Of a DNA stretch of 64,000 bases, positions 43,194 through 51,724 are shown piece by piece. The stretch comes from Isoptericola sp. BMS4 (lineage in GTDB: Bacteria; Actinomycetota; Actinomycetes; Actinomycetales; Cellulomonadaceae). The notes below the pieces were generated by a model, which made no database searches, was not told where the DNA came from, and saw only the letters and a program-made list of their open reading frames with translations. Every line of letters begins with the position of its first letter. The stretch's first letter is position 1. The translations under genes and the position numbers were made by a program. The DNA is taken from positions 1,748,780-1,812,779 of the forward strand of contig NZ_SIRP01000001.1 of assembly GCF_011634835.1 (NCBI RefSeq), written 5' to 3'.

Positions 43194-44624
43194 TCAGAGC
43201 GCCAGCTCGACGGTGGGGATCGCGGGATCGCCGTCGGACAGGCGCCGGGCGCCGCGCGGCAGCTCGGCGCGGGCCTGCGCGTGGTGCAGCGTCGCGTTCT
43301 GCACCCCGTAGGCGCCCACCCAGCGCGAGTCCACGGCGCCGTCGACGACGAGCGGGACGAGGAGCGTGCGCAGGTCGCCGTCCGACTCCGGCGGCGACCA
43401 CGAGGTCACCCGGTCGTCCGGGCCCGTGACGAGCACCTCCTCGACGGCGCGCCCGGTCGCGTCGTAGCGGCGCGCGGCGGCCTTGCGGCCGCCCGTGCTG
43501 CGCTTGTGCGCGGAGGCCTTGGCGACGGGCTGCAGCACCCCGGTGTCGTCCGAGCGCGCGACGAGCTTGTAGACCATGCCGCAGGTGGGGGCGCCCGAGC
43601 CCGTCACCAGCGAGGTGCCCACCCCGTACACGTCCACGGGGACGGCGGCGAGCGAGGCGATCGCGTGCTCATCCAGGTCGGACGTCACGACGATCTTGGT
43701 GCCGGTGGCGCCGAGCTCGTCCAGCTGCCGGCGCACCTCGACCGCCTGCACCCCGAGGTCGCCGGAGTCGAGGCGGACCGCGCCCAGGCCGGTCCCGGCC
43801 GCGGCGACGGCGTTCTCCACGCCGCGGCGCACGTCGTAGGTGTCCACCAGCAGCGTCGTGCCGGGGCCGAGCGAGGCGACCTGCGAGGCGAACGCGGACG
43901 GCTCGTCGTCGTGCAGCAGCGTGAACGCGTGCGCGGCCGTGCCGATGGTGTCGATGCCGTACCGCATCCCCGCCTCGAGGTTCGACGAGCCGGCGAAGCC
44001 GGCGACGACGGCCGCGCGGGCGGCGGCCACGCCGGCCTGCTCGTGCGCCCGCCGCGAGCCCATCTCCAGCACGGGGCGGTCGACGGCGGCGCTCGTCATC
44101 CGGGAGGCGGCCGAGGCGATCGCCGAGTCGTAGTTGAGGATCGACAGCACCAGCGTCTCGAGCACCACGGCCTCGGCGAACGTGCCCTCGACCTGCATCA
44201 CCGGCGAGCCGGGGAAGAACATCTCGCCCTCGGCGTACCCCAGGATCGTGCCGGTGAAGCGGTAGCCGCGCAGGAAGTCGAGGGTGCGGTCGTCGACGAC
44301 GCCGGCGCGCTCCAGGTACGTCAGCTCGTCGTCCGTGAACCGGAAGTGCGCGAGCGCCTCCAGCACCCGGCCGGTGCCCGCGAGGACGCCGTAGCGCCGC
44401 CCCGGGGGCAGGCGCCGGGTGAACACCTCGAAGACGCAGTGCCGGTGCGCGGTGCCGTCGGCGAGCGCCGCGGCCAGCATCGTGAGCTCGTAGCGGTCGG
44501 TGAGGAGCGCGACCGAGGGACGGACCGCCGGCAGGGGTGCCGCCGGCAGCGGGTCGGGCAGGGTCTGCGGCGCGCTCCCGCCGCCAGGCGTCGAGGCCGC
44601 GCTGCCCCGGTGCGCGTCGATCAT
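43194..44624 (-). CDS. pncB: Nicotinate phosphoribosyltransferase
   Basis: This 476-residue protein shows the PncB pattern: ALLTDRYELTMLAAALADG near residue 39, FEVFTRRLPPGRRYGVLAG, the SRMTSAA and EMGSRRAHEQAGVAAARAAV segment near 190, LLVDTYDVRRGVENAV near 260, AVRLDSGDLGVQAVEVRRQL near 285 and the KIVVTSDLDE strand. It makes nicotinate mononucleotide from nicotinate and PRPP in NAD salvage. The ATG follows TACGGT (44636-44631) by six bases. pncB divergent to clpS is also the order in Mycobacterium. Confidence 0.95.
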   Translation of the reverse strand: MIDAHRGSAASTPGGGSAPQTLPDPLPAAPLPAVRPSVALLTDRYELTMLAAALADGTAHRHCVFEVFTRRLPPGRRYGVLAGTGRVLEALAHFRFTDDELTYLERAGVVDDRTLDFLRGYRFTGTILGYAEGEMFFPGSPVMQVEGTFAEAVVLETLVLSILNYDSAIASAASRMTSAAVDRPVLEMGSRRAHEQAGVAAARAAVVAGFAGSSNLEAGMRYGIDTIGTAAHAFTLLHDDEPSAFASQVASLGPGTTLLVDTYDVRRGVENAVAAAGTGLGAVRLDSGDLGVQAVEVRRQLDELGATGTKIVVTSDLDEHAIASLAAVPVDVYGVGTSLVTGSGAPTCGMVYKLVARSDDTGVLQPVAKASAHKRSTGGRKAAARRYDATGRAVEEVLVTGPDDRVTSWSPPESDGDLRTLLVPLVVDGAVDSRWVGAYGVQNATLHHAQARAELPRGARRLSDGDPAIPTVELAL

Positions 44625-44744
44625 GAGCCCACCGTAGGCCGCGGCGGTTCGTCCGGCAGGTCGCGACTCGCCGGGCGGACGCGCGTGGCGCCCGCGCCGG
44701 TCAGCGGCGGAGCTGCTGGACGCCACCACCCGTAGGCTGGACGG

Positions 44745-45089
44745 GTGAGCGTGACAGCAGGCGACACCGCCACCGAGGCAGAGGCCCGCACCGAGCAGGA
44801 CCCGGGTCTCGCCGATCCCTGGGTCACGATCGTGTGGAACGACCCCGTCAACCTCATGTCGTACGTCAGCTACGTGTTCGAGAGCTACTTCGGCTACCCG
44901 CGGGCGAAGGCGGAGAAGCTCATGATGCAGGTGCACCGCGCGGGGCGTGCCGTCGTCTCGTCGGGCCCGCGCGAGCGGATGGAGGTCGACGTGCAGGCCA
45001 TGCACTCCTACGGGCTGTGGGCGACGATGCGGACGTCGGGCGGCTCCGACGGCGGCGCGGCCGGCGGTACGGACGGTGGCGCCGCATGA
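44745..45089 (+). CDS. clpS: ATP-dependent Clp protease adaptor ClpS
   Basis: This 114-residue protein has the ClpS core [40 protein letters not shown] and [20 protein letters not shown]. It binds the ClpC/ClpA N-domain and delivers N-degron substrates. The N-terminal ~24 residues are acidic and the C-terminal tail is Gly-rich. The GTG follows TAGGCT (44733-44738) by six bases, so it is probably leaderless. Its stop overlaps the next gene as ATGA. Confidence 0.95.
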   Translation: MSVTAGDTATEAEARTEQDPGLADPWVTIVWNDPVNLMSYVSYVFESYFGYPRAKAEKLMMQVHRAGRAVVSSGPRERMEVDVQAMHSYGLWATMRTSGGSDGGAAGGTDGGAA

Positions 45090-45793
45090 CGCCGTTCCGT
45101 TCCGCGCCGGCCGGGTACGTCGCGCGCTGGGAGCCGGTCGAGCGCGAGGTGCTCGCCCGGGTGGCGCGCGACGTGGCCGAGCTCGTGCGCGCGGACTCGG
45201 GCATCGGCCGTGACGTGGAGGTCGGCGAGGGGGTGGCGTTCACCGGCGTGGGTCGCGTGCCGAGCGACCCGGCGGTGCGGCGGCTGCTGCCGGACGCGCA
45301 CCGCGACGACCCGGACGTCGCCGACGAGTTCCGCCACCTCACCCAGACGGACCTGGCGGCGGGCAAGGTCGCGCGGCTCGAGGCCTTCGTCGCCTGCACG
45401 GCGCCCGGTGTCGCGGCCGAGGCCGGTGGCGAGGAGGGCACGCCCGAGGAGCAGGCCGACGCCGCCGCGCTGGAGGCCCGGGTGAACGACGAGGTGGTGG
45501 TGCCACGGGAGGCGGCGCAGGACTTCGCCGGCGCCCTGACGGACCTGAGGCTGGTGCTCGCCGAGCGGCTCGGCCTGGTGGACGACGAGGACGTGGAGGA
45601 CCTGCACGACGCCGTCCTCGCCGGGCTGGACGACGACGCGGACGAGCTCGACGAGCCGGACGACGGCTCCCGGGACGACGCGGGACTCACGGCGGGCGAG
45701 CGCCGCTACTGGGGCGGCGTGTTCGTGGCGGCGGGGTTCGCCCAGGAGACCCTCGTGACGGAGATGCTCGAGGACCTGCGCGCGGGGCGCTGA
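45086..45793 (+). CDS. DUF2017 family protein
   Basis: This 235-residue acidic protein carries DUF2017 features: [20 protein letters not shown] then [10 protein letters not shown] near residues 60-90, the [20 protein letters not shown] motif near 155 and a late [14 protein letters not shown] segment. Function is unknown. It is the fixed neighbour of clpS in actinobacteria (Rv1332 in M. tuberculosis) and is coupled to it here by ATGA, so a role near Clp is suspected. Confidence 0.88.
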   Translation: MTPFRSAPAGYVARWEPVEREVLARVARDVAELVRADSGIGRDVEVGEGVAFTGVGRVPSDPAVRRLLPDAHRDDPDVADEFRHLTQTDLAAGKVARLEAFVACTAPGVAAEAGGEEGTPEEQADAAALEARVNDEVVVPREAAQDFAGALTDLRLVLAERLGLVDDEDVEDLHDAVLAGLDDDADELDEPDDGSRDDAGLTAGERRYWGGVFVAAGFAQETLVTEMLEDLRAGR

Positions 45794-45819
45794 CCGCGGG
45801 CGCCGTACGGGCCGCCCCG

Positions 45820-45855
45820 GCACAGGTCGCCCGGTGGCGCGCCGGTGACCTGCGC
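45820..45855. terminator. Imperfect hairpin between DUF2017 and murI
   Basis: Arms 45820-45833 and 45842-45855 pair at about 11 of 14 positions around an 8-nt loop. The shape is that of the longer elements in this window but degraded. It may end the clpS transcript before the separate murI promoter. Confidence 0.4.
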
Positions 45856-45932
45856 GGGTGTGGTTCGCGCCACCCGTGCGCTCGGTCACGTCGCGGGGTG
45901 GTGACGGCCCGTCACCGACTAGGCTTCCAGCC

Positions 45933-46736
45933 GTGAACGACGCCCCCATCGGGATCTTCGACAGCGGCGTCGGCGGGCTGACCGTCGCGCGTTCGATCCT
46001 CGACCAGCTCCCGCACGAGCAGCTGCTGTACCTCGGCGACACGGCGAACGGCCCGTACGGGCCCAAGCCGCTCGCGGCCGTGCGCGCGATGGCGCTCGCG
46101 GTGATGGACCGGCTGGTGGACGACGGCGTGAAGATGCTGGTCATCGCGTGCAACTCCGCGACCGCGGTGGCGCTGCCCGACGCGCGCGAGCGGTACACGG
46201 TGCGCCGCGGCATCCCGGTGGTCGAGGTGATCCGCCCGGCCGCGCGCCGCGCGGTCCTGGCCTCGAAGACCGGCCGCATCGGCGTCATCGGCACCAAGGC
46301 GACGGTCGACTCGCGGGCGTACGACGACGCGTTCGACGTGACCCCGGGGCTGAGCATCACCACGCAGGCGTGCCCCGAGTTCGTGCCCCTGGTCGAGCAG
46401 GGCCTGACGTCGGGCCCCGAGGTGCTGGACGTCGCGCACCGCTACCTGGACCCGGTGAAGGCCGCGGGCGTGGACACGCTGGTGCTGGGCTGCACCCACT
46501 ACCCGCTGCTCGCGGGCGCCGTGTCGTACGTGATGGGCGAGGACGTCACGCTGGTCTCCAGCGCCGAGGAGACCGCGAAGGACGTGTTCCGCATGCTGGT
46601 CTCGCACGGCCTGGAGCGCCCGGTCGACGCGCCGCCGCCCGTCCACCGCTTCCTCGCGACCGGCAGCCCGGCACCGTTCGAGCAGCTGGCGCAGCGGTTC
46701 CTGGGGCCGGAGGTCGCGCGGGTGGAGGCCGCATGA
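45933..46736 (+). CDS. murI: Glutamate racemase
   Basis: This 267-residue protein has [18 protein letters not shown] at its start, the catalytic Cys in [12 protein letters not shown] near 73, and the second catalytic Cys in [13 protein letters not shown] near 185. It makes D-glutamate for peptidoglycan. The GTG follows TAGGCT (45920-45925) by seven bases, so the mRNA is leaderless. The MBL phosphodiesterase gene follows, as in Mycobacterium (murI-Rv1339). Confidence 0.96.
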   Translation: MNDAPIGIFDSGVGGLTVARSILDQLPHEQLLYLGDTANGPYGPKPLAAVRAMALAVMDRLVDDGVKMLVIACNSATAVALPDARERYTVRRGIPVVEVIRPAARRAVLASKTGRIGVIGTKATVDSRAYDDAFDVTPGLSITTQACPEFVPLVEQGLTSGPEVLDVAHRYLDPVKAAGVDTLVLGCTHYPLLAGAVSYVMGEDVTLVSSAEETAKDVFRMLVSHGLERPVDAPPPVHRFLATGSPAPFEQLAQRFLGPEVARVEAA

Positions 46737-46825
46737 GCGCGAGGAGCCCCCGCGGAGGGACGCCGAGGGACGAGGTGTGCCGGAGCGAGGCACCGCAGCG
46801 ACCGTGCAAGGAGGGCACCGCATGA
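46733..46825 (+). CDS. Possible 30-residue ORF linking murI and the MBL gene
   Basis: An ATG overlapping the murI stop (ATGA) with GGAGG five bases before it opens a 30-codon frame whose own stop overlaps the next start (ATGA at 46822-46825). The peptide is Arg/Gly/Pro-rich ([20 protein letters not shown]...) with no known feature. Double overlap suggests coupling, but the downstream gene has its own strong AAGGAGGG site, so it may be chance. Confidence 0.3.
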   Translation: MSARSPRGGTPRDEVCRSEAPQRPCKEGTA

Positions 46826-47661
46826 GGCTCGTGACGGTCGGGGTGTCGGGGTCGTTCCCGGGGCCGGAGTCGCCCGCGTCGACGTACCTGGTGCGGGTGT
46901 CGGCGGCGGAGGCCGCGGCGGCGGGGTGCACGGGCGCGGACGTGCGCGAGTGGAACGTGGTGCTCGACCTGGGCAGCGGCGGTCTGGGCGCCCTGCAGCG
47001 CCACGTGGACCCGCTGTCGCTGGACGGCGTGGCGCTGTCGCACCTGCACCCGGACCACTGCGCGGACCTGTCGGGGCTGTACGTGTACCTGCGCTACCAC
47101 CCCACGCGGGGCGACGCGCGCACGGGGTCGAGCCGGCAGCTGCCGGTGTACGGGCCGGGGTCGGCGGCGGAGCGTGCGGCGGCGATGTACGGGATGGGGC
47201 CGGGCGAGTCGATGGACGGCGTGTACGACTTCCGCTCGTGGGCGCCGGGGCGCCCGGTGCGGCTGGGCCCGCTGGAGCTGGAGCCGTTCACCGTGTTCCA
47301 TCCCGTGGAGGCGTACGGGTTCCGGGTGACGGGCCCGTCGTCGGTGCGGCCGGGGGAGCGGGCGACGCTCGCGTACTCGGGCGACACGGACTCGTGCGCC
47401 GGGTTGGTGGACGCGGCCCGGGACGCAGACCTGTTCCTCTGCGAGGCGGCGTTCCAGGAGGGCCGTGACGACGGCATCGAGCGCGGCATCCACCTGACGG
47501 GGCGGCGCGCCGGGCGGGCGGCGGCCGAGGCCGGGGCGCGGCGGCTGCTCCTGACGCACGTCGCGGCGTGGAGCGACCCGCGGGTACCGCTCGCGGAGGC
47601 CCGCGAGGTGTACGGGGGCCCGGTCGACGTCACGGTGCCCGGCGGGGAGCACGAGCTGTGA
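46822..47661 (+). CDS. MBL-fold hydrolase, Rv1339-type (atypical cAMP phosphodiesterase candidate)
   Basis: This 279-residue protein has the beta-lactamase zinc motif LSHLHPDHCADLSGLYVYLR (HxHxDH near residue 75), LAYSGDTDSCAGLVDAA near 190 and LLLTHVAAWSDP near 245. Layout and neighbours (murI before, rph/rdgB near) match M. tuberculosis Rv1339, reported as an atypical class II cAMP phosphodiesterase. RNase Z-like activity is the alternative. A nucleotidyl cyclase is encoded at 14029 in the same window. An AAGGAGGG ribosome site precedes the ATG. Confidence 0.85.
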   Translation: MRLVTVGVSGSFPGPESPASTYLVRVSAAEAAAAGCTGADVREWNVVLDLGSGGLGALQRHVDPLSLDGVALSHLHPDHCADLSGLYVYLRYHPTRGDARTGSSRQLPVYGPGSAAERAAAMYGMGPGESMDGVYDFRSWAPGRPVRLGPLELEPFTVFHPVEAYGFRVTGPSSVRPGERATLAYSGDTDSCAGLVDAARDADLFLCEAAFQEGRDDGIERGIHLTGRRAGRAAAEAGARRLLLTHVAAWSDPRVPLAEAREVYGGPVDVTVPGGEHEL

Positions 47662-48050
47662 GCGCCGGGGGCGCGCCGACCGGCGCGCGCGCCGTGTGGC
47701 CCGCGGTCGTCGTCGACGTCGTCTGCGTCGTCGCGTTCACCCTGGCGGGCACGGCGAACCATGCCACGGCGGGGGACGCCGGTCACGTGGCGCTGGTCGG
47801 GCTGCCGTTCCTGCTGGGGCTCGCGGTGGGCTGGGTCGCGGCGCGGGCCTGGCGGTCGCCGGCCCGGGCGTGGCCGACGGGCGTGGCGGTGTGGTTCGCG
47901 ACGGTGGCCCTGGGGCTGGCGCTGCGCCCGCTGTTCGGCGGCGGGCTGGCGGTGAGCTTCGGGGTCGTGACGGCGGTCTTCCTCGGCGCGACGATGCTGG
48001 GTTGGCGTGCACTGACCGCGCTGCTGACGCGCCGTTCCCGCCAGGCCTGA
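47658..48050 (+). CDS. DUF3054 family membrane protein
   Basis: This 130-residue protein has four membrane helices (VVVDVVCVVAFTLAGTANHA, VALVGLPFLLGLAVGWVAA, VAVWFATVALGLALRPLF, FGVVTAVFLGATMLGWRALT) and the DUF3054 motif FTLAGTANH at the first. Function is unknown. It starts by GTGA overlap with the phosphodiesterase gene; a DUF3054 gene also lies near rdgB in Mycobacterium. Confidence 0.85.
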   Translation: MSAGGAPTGARAVWPAVVVDVVCVVAFTLAGTANHATAGDAGHVALVGLPFLLGLAVGWVAARAWRSPARAWPTGVAVWFATVALGLALRPLFGGGLAVSFGVVTAVFLGATMLGWRALTALLTRRSRQA

Positions 48051-48053
48051 GGC

Positions 48054-48113
48054 GTTGTGGGCGCGAGTTTGGCGCTATTCCTGTGGGAATAACGCCAAAC
48101 TCGCGCCCACAAC
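48054..48113. terminator. Near-perfect 28-bp hairpin between convergent genes (element E)
   Basis: Arms 48054-48081 and 48086-48113 pair at 27 of 28 positions around a 4-nt TGTG loop. It sits between the convergent DUF3054 and rdgB genes and could stop transcription from both sides. The inner part (TATTCC/GGAATA) is AT-richer than the flanking genes. Confidence 0.7.
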
Positions 48114-48127
48114 ATCGGGGCAGGGAG

Positions 48128-48817
48128 TCAGAGGGCGGCGGCGACGGCTTCAGCCAGCGTCCGGAACGCCTTGCCGCGGTGGCTGATCGCGTTCTTCTCC
48201 GCCGGGTCGAGCTCCGCCGACGTGCGGGTGCCCGGGGTGCCGTCCGACGCCGGGGGCTGCTCGGCGGGCACGTGGATCGGGTCGTAGCCGAAGCCGTTGG
48301 TCCCGCGCGGCGCCGTGGCGAGGACGCCGGGCATCTCGCCGAGGCAGACCTCCTCCCGGCCGTCCGGGGTGACCAGGGCGGCCGCGCACACGAAGGCCGC
48401 CCCGCGGTGCTCGGCGCGCACGTCCGCGAGCTGGGCGAGCAGCAGCTCGAGGTTGGCGGCGTCGTCACCGTGCCGTCCCGACCACCGGGCGGAGAAGATG
48501 CCCGGGGCGCCACCGAGCACGTCGACGCTGAGGCCGGAGTCGTCCGCCACGGCCGGCAGCCCGCTCGCCGCGGCCAGCGCCCGGGCCTTGATCAGCGCGT
48601 TCTCGGTGAACGTCACGCCGTCCTCGACGGGCTCGGGCGCGCCCAGGTCGCCCGCGGTGACCACGGCCTCGTCGGGCAGGGCGTCGAGGCCTGGCTGCTC
48701 GCGCAGGATGGCGCGCAGCTCGGCGAGCTTGCCGCGGTTGTGCGTGGCGAGCACCAGGCGGGCCCCGGCCGGGACGACGAGGGCCGGGGCTGCCGGGCCG
48801 GCGTCCGTGCCGGTCAC
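48128..48817 (-). CDS. rdgB: XTP/dITP diphosphatase (RdgB/HAM1)
   Basis: This 229-residue protein has [18 protein letters not shown] at ~residue 21, [14 protein letters not shown] near 69, the catalytic [20 protein letters not shown] near 90 and [16 protein letters not shown] near 169, with [12 protein letters not shown] late. It clears XTP and dITP from the nucleotide pool. The GTG overlaps the rph stop by GTGA (48814-48817), so rph and rdgB form a coupled pair. Confidence 0.96.
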   Translation of the reverse strand: MTGTDAGPAAPALVVPAGARLVLATHNRGKLAELRAILREQPGLDALPDEAVVTAGDLGAPEPVEDGVTFTENALIKARALAAASGLPAVADDSGLSVDVLGGAPGIFSARWSGRHGDDAANLELLLAQLADVRAEHRGAAFVCAAALVTPDGREEVCLGEMPGVLATAPRGTNGFGYDPIHVPAEQPPASDGTPGTRTSAELDPAEKNAISHRGKAFRTLAEAVAAAL

Positions 48818-49578
48818 CGGCCCGGCTCCCCGGCGAGCGCCTCGGTCTGCAGCCGGGTCAGCTCCGCGGTGCCGGCGACGGCCAGGTCGAGCAGCGCGTC
48901 GAGCTCCGCCCGGTCGAACGGCGCGTGCTCGGCGGTGCCCTGCACCTCCACGAACTGCCCCGTCCCCGTGGTCACGACGTTCATGTCCGTCTCGGCGCGC
49001 ACGTCCTCGACGTACGGCAGGTCCAGCATCGGCACGCCGTCGACGATGCCGACGCTGACGGCGGCCACCGACTCGGTGAGAACCTCCTTGCCGCCCGTGA
49101 TGTGCCCGTGCCGGCGCCCCCACGCGATCGCGTCCGCCAGCGCCACGTAGGCGCCGGTGATCGCGGCGGTGCGGGTGCCGCCGTCGGCCTGCAGCACGTC
49201 GCAGTCCAGCACGACCGTGTTCTCGCCCAGGGCGGAGACGTCCACCGCGGCGCGCAGGGCGCGGCCGATCAGCCGCGAGATCTCGTGGGTGCGGCCCCCG
49301 ATCTTGCCCTTGACGGACTCGCGGGAGCTGCGCGAGTTCGTGGCCCGCGGCAGCATCGCGTACTCGGCGGTGACCCAGCCCTCGCCGGACCCCTTCCGCC
49401 AGCGCGGCACGCCCTCGGTGAACGACGCCGTGCACAGCACGCGGGTCCGGCCGAACTCCACGAGCACGGATCCCTCGGCGTTCTCGGTCCACCCGCGGGT
49501 GATCGTCACGGGACGGAGCTGGTCGGGGGTGCGGCCGTCGGCGCGCAGCACGGCCTCGTCGGAAGCGGGAGAAGTCAT
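48814..49578 (-). CDS. rph: Ribonuclease PH
   Basis: This 254-residue protein has [19 protein letters not shown] at its start, [20 protein letters not shown], the substrate-binding [20 protein letters not shown] and the phosphorolytic core [20 protein letters not shown]. It trims tRNA 3' ends with phosphate. The ATG follows TACGCT (49590-49585) by six bases. Confidence 0.97.
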   Translation of the reverse strand: MTSPASDEAVLRADGRTPDQLRPVTITRGWTENAEGSVLVEFGRTRVLCTASFTEGVPRWRKGSGEGWVTAEYAMLPRATNSRSSRESVKGKIGGRTHEISRLIGRALRAAVDVSALGENTVVLDCDVLQADGGTRTAAITGAYVALADAIAWGRRHGHITGGKEVLTESVAAVSVGIVDGVPMLDLPYVEDVRAETDMNVVTTGTGQFVEVQGTAEHAPFDRAELDALLDLAVAGTAELTRLQTEALAGEPGR

Positions 49579-49619
49579 GGCGCCAGCGTAGACGCCACCG
49601 GCGCCGGGCCGGGCACACC

Positions 49620-50399
49620 TCAGAGGCCCAGACGGCGGCGCAGCTCGCGCGCGTGGCGCCGCGAGACCTCCACCCGGCTGCGCTGCCGGTCGTCCATGAC
49701 AAGCGCGAGCGTGCCGCGGAAGTCGGGCACCAGCTCGCGCACGTGGTCCAGGTTGACCAGGTAGGCGCGGTGCGCGCGGAAGAAGTGCCCCCGCAGGCGC
49801 CGTTCCAGCTCGTTGAGGGAGTAGCTGACCAGCAGCCGTTCGTCGGCGAGCTTGAGCGACGAGTACCCGCGCGTCGCGCTCGCGTACACGATGGCGTCGC
49901 CGTCCACGAGCACGGTGCGCCCGTCGCGCTGCACGGGCACGCGGACCAGCGGGTCGGGCGCGGCGGGCGGCGCCGCGGCGGTCTCGGCGCGGGCCCCGGC
50001 AGCCGGGGCGACGGGCGGGGCCTCCGGGTCCGCGCCCACGTGCGCGAGCGCCCGGTCGAGCGCCCGGCGCAGCCGGTCGGCGTCGAACGGCTTGACGAGG
50101 TAGTCCGCCGCGGCCAGGTCGAACGCCTCGACGGCGTGGTCCGGGTACGCGGTCGTGAAGACGACCTGCGGGCGGCGCGGCAGCCGCGCCAGCGCCCGCG
50201 CGACGTCCAGCCCGGAGCCGCCCGGCATGCGCACGTCCAGCAGCACCAGGTCGTAGTCGAGCGACTCCAGCAGCAGCAGGGCCTCCTCGCCGTTCGTGGC
50301 CTCGCCCACCACCTGGACCCCGCCGACCTCGGCGAGCAGGTAGCGCAGCTCGGCCCGCGCGGGGGCCTCGTCGTCGACGATCAAGGCGCGGGGTCGCAT
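49620..50399 (-). CDS. LytTR-family response regulator
   Basis: This 259-residue protein has a receiver domain ([17 protein letters not shown]; phospho-Asp in [17 protein letters not shown] near residue 54; KPF near 103), a Pro/Ala linker (~125-150) and a C-terminal LytTR DNA-binding domain ([56 protein letters not shown]). LytTR domains bind paired direct repeats about 21 bp apart; three such repeats lie upstream of this operon at 54351. A GTG at 50408 overlapping the kinase stop (GTGA) would add three residues and is an equally good start. Confidence 0.93.
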   Translation of the reverse strand: MRPRALIVDDEAPARAELRYLLAEVGGVQVVGEATNGEEALLLLESLDYDLVLLDVRMPGGSGLDVARALARLPRRPQVVFTTAYPDHAVEAFDLAAADYLVKPFDADRLRRALDRALAHVGADPEAPPVAPAAGARAETAAAPPAAPDPLVRVPVQRDGRTVLVDGDAIVYASATRGYSSLKLADERLLVSYSLNELERRLRGHFFRAHRAYLVNLDHVRELVPDFRGTLALVMDDRQRSRVEVSRRHARELRRRLGL

Positions 50400-50404
50400 C
50401 GACG

Positions 50405-51724
50405 TCACCTTAGCGGGATCCGCAGGTCCACCACCGTGCCCGACCCCGCCTCGGACTCGACGTCCAGCGAGTACCGCTCGCCGAACAGCGACTCCAGCCG
50501 CTGGGAGATGTTCCACAGCCCGACGCCGCCGTGCCGGTGCGCGCCGCCGTCGGCCTCCGGCGCCGTGCCCGGGCGGCGGCCCGACGTGATCCGCTCGAGC
50601 ACCTCCGGCGCCATGCCGACGCCGTCGTCGCTGACCCGGATCGACGTCGTCCGGGTGAGCGGGTCGACCCGCGCTCGCAGCCGGATCGTGCCGCCGGCGA
50701 CCTTGTCCGCGACGCCGTGCTTGACCGCGTTCTCCACCAGCGGCTGGATCGTCAGCACCGGCACGCGCGTCGTGAGCACCTGCGGGTCGATGTCGTAGCG
50801 CACCTGGAGGCGGTCGCCGTAGCGCGCCTGCTCCAGCGTCAGGTAGGTGCGCACGAAGAAGTACTCCTGCGCGAACTCCGCGAAGTGCCCGTCCTGCCGC
50901 ACCGCGTACCGGAAGAAGTCCGACAGCCGCAGCAGCAGGCTGCGCGCCTCCTCGGGGTCCGTGCGCGCCTTGGACGCGATCGTGTTGAGGATGTTGAACA
51001 GGAAGTGCGGGTTGATCTGGGCGCGCAGGGCGTCCAGGCGGGCGTCCGCGGCCAGGTGGCGCTCGCGGTCCATCTCCGCGAGCTCGAGGTGCAGCGAGAG
51101 CACTGCCGCCATGTCCTCGACCGTCGCGCGCGACGCCGGCTCGTCGCCCGTGCGGTAGACCTTGAGCGTCCCGACCACGCGGCTGCCGATCGCGAGCGGG
51201 ACGACGACCGCGTTCTGCAGGGGGCACTCCGGCACCGGGCAGCCGACGTCCGCGCGCCGGTGCACGACGACGGTGCGCCGCCGCTCGATCGCCGCGCGCG
51301 CCACCCTCGTCTGCAGCGAGCCGCCCACCTCGTGGTGGTCCGCGCCCGGCCCGACGAAGGCGAGCACCTGCTCGGTGTCGGTGATCGCGATCGCGTCGCC
51401 GCCGAGCGCGGGGCGCAGCAGCTGCGCCGTGCGCCTCGCCGCGTCCGGCGTGAGGCCACGCCGCAGCGGCATCGACCGGCCGGTCGCCGCGAGCCCCGGG
51501 CGCCGGACGCCCGGCACCCCGGCGGGCCGGCGGGGTGCGCGGGCGACCCGCGGGCCGCGCAGCGCCGACGGGTAGCCGAGCACGACGGCGGTGGAGCACA
51601 CGACGCCCACGACGACGGTGGGCAGCACGGCGAGCGGAGGGTCGACGAGCACCTGCGTGACCAGCCACACCGCCGCCCAGCCGGCGGCGAGCACCCCGGC
51701 CAGGATCCCGCTACCGCCGCGCAC
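50405..51724 (-). CDS. LytS-type sensor histidine kinase
   Basis: This 439-residue protein has only two N-terminal TM segments (~5-25 and ~32-50), a GAF-like domain (~100-225, with two Cys in [15 protein letters not shown]), the His_kinase phospho-site [20 protein letters not shown] near 240 and an HATPase part ([50 protein letters not shown]). It lacks the usual 5TM-5TMR sensor module, so it probably senses through the GAF-like region. The GTG start overlaps the symporter 3' end by 14 bases, and the response regulator follows by GTGA. Confidence 0.92.
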   Translation of the reverse strand: MRGGSGILAGVLAAGWAAVWLVTQVLVDPPLAVLPTVVVGVVCSTAVVLGYPSALRGPRVARAPRRPAGVPGVRRPGLAATGRSMPLRRGLTPDAARRTAQLLRPALGGDAIAITDTEQVLAFVGPGADHHEVGGSLQTRVARAAIERRRTVVVHRRADVGCPVPECPLQNAVVVPLAIGSRVVGTLKVYRTGDEPASRATVEDMAAVLSLHLELAEMDRERHLAADARLDALRAQINPHFLFNILNTIASKARTDPEEARSLLLRLSDFFRYAVRQDGHFAEFAQEYFFVRTYLTLEQARYGDRLQVRYDIDPQVLTTRVPVLTIQPLVENAVKHGVADKVAGGTIRLRARVDPLTRTTSIRVSDDGVGMAPEVLERITSGRRPGTAPEADGGAHRHGGVGLWNISQRLESLFGERYSLDVESEAGSGTVVDLRIPLR

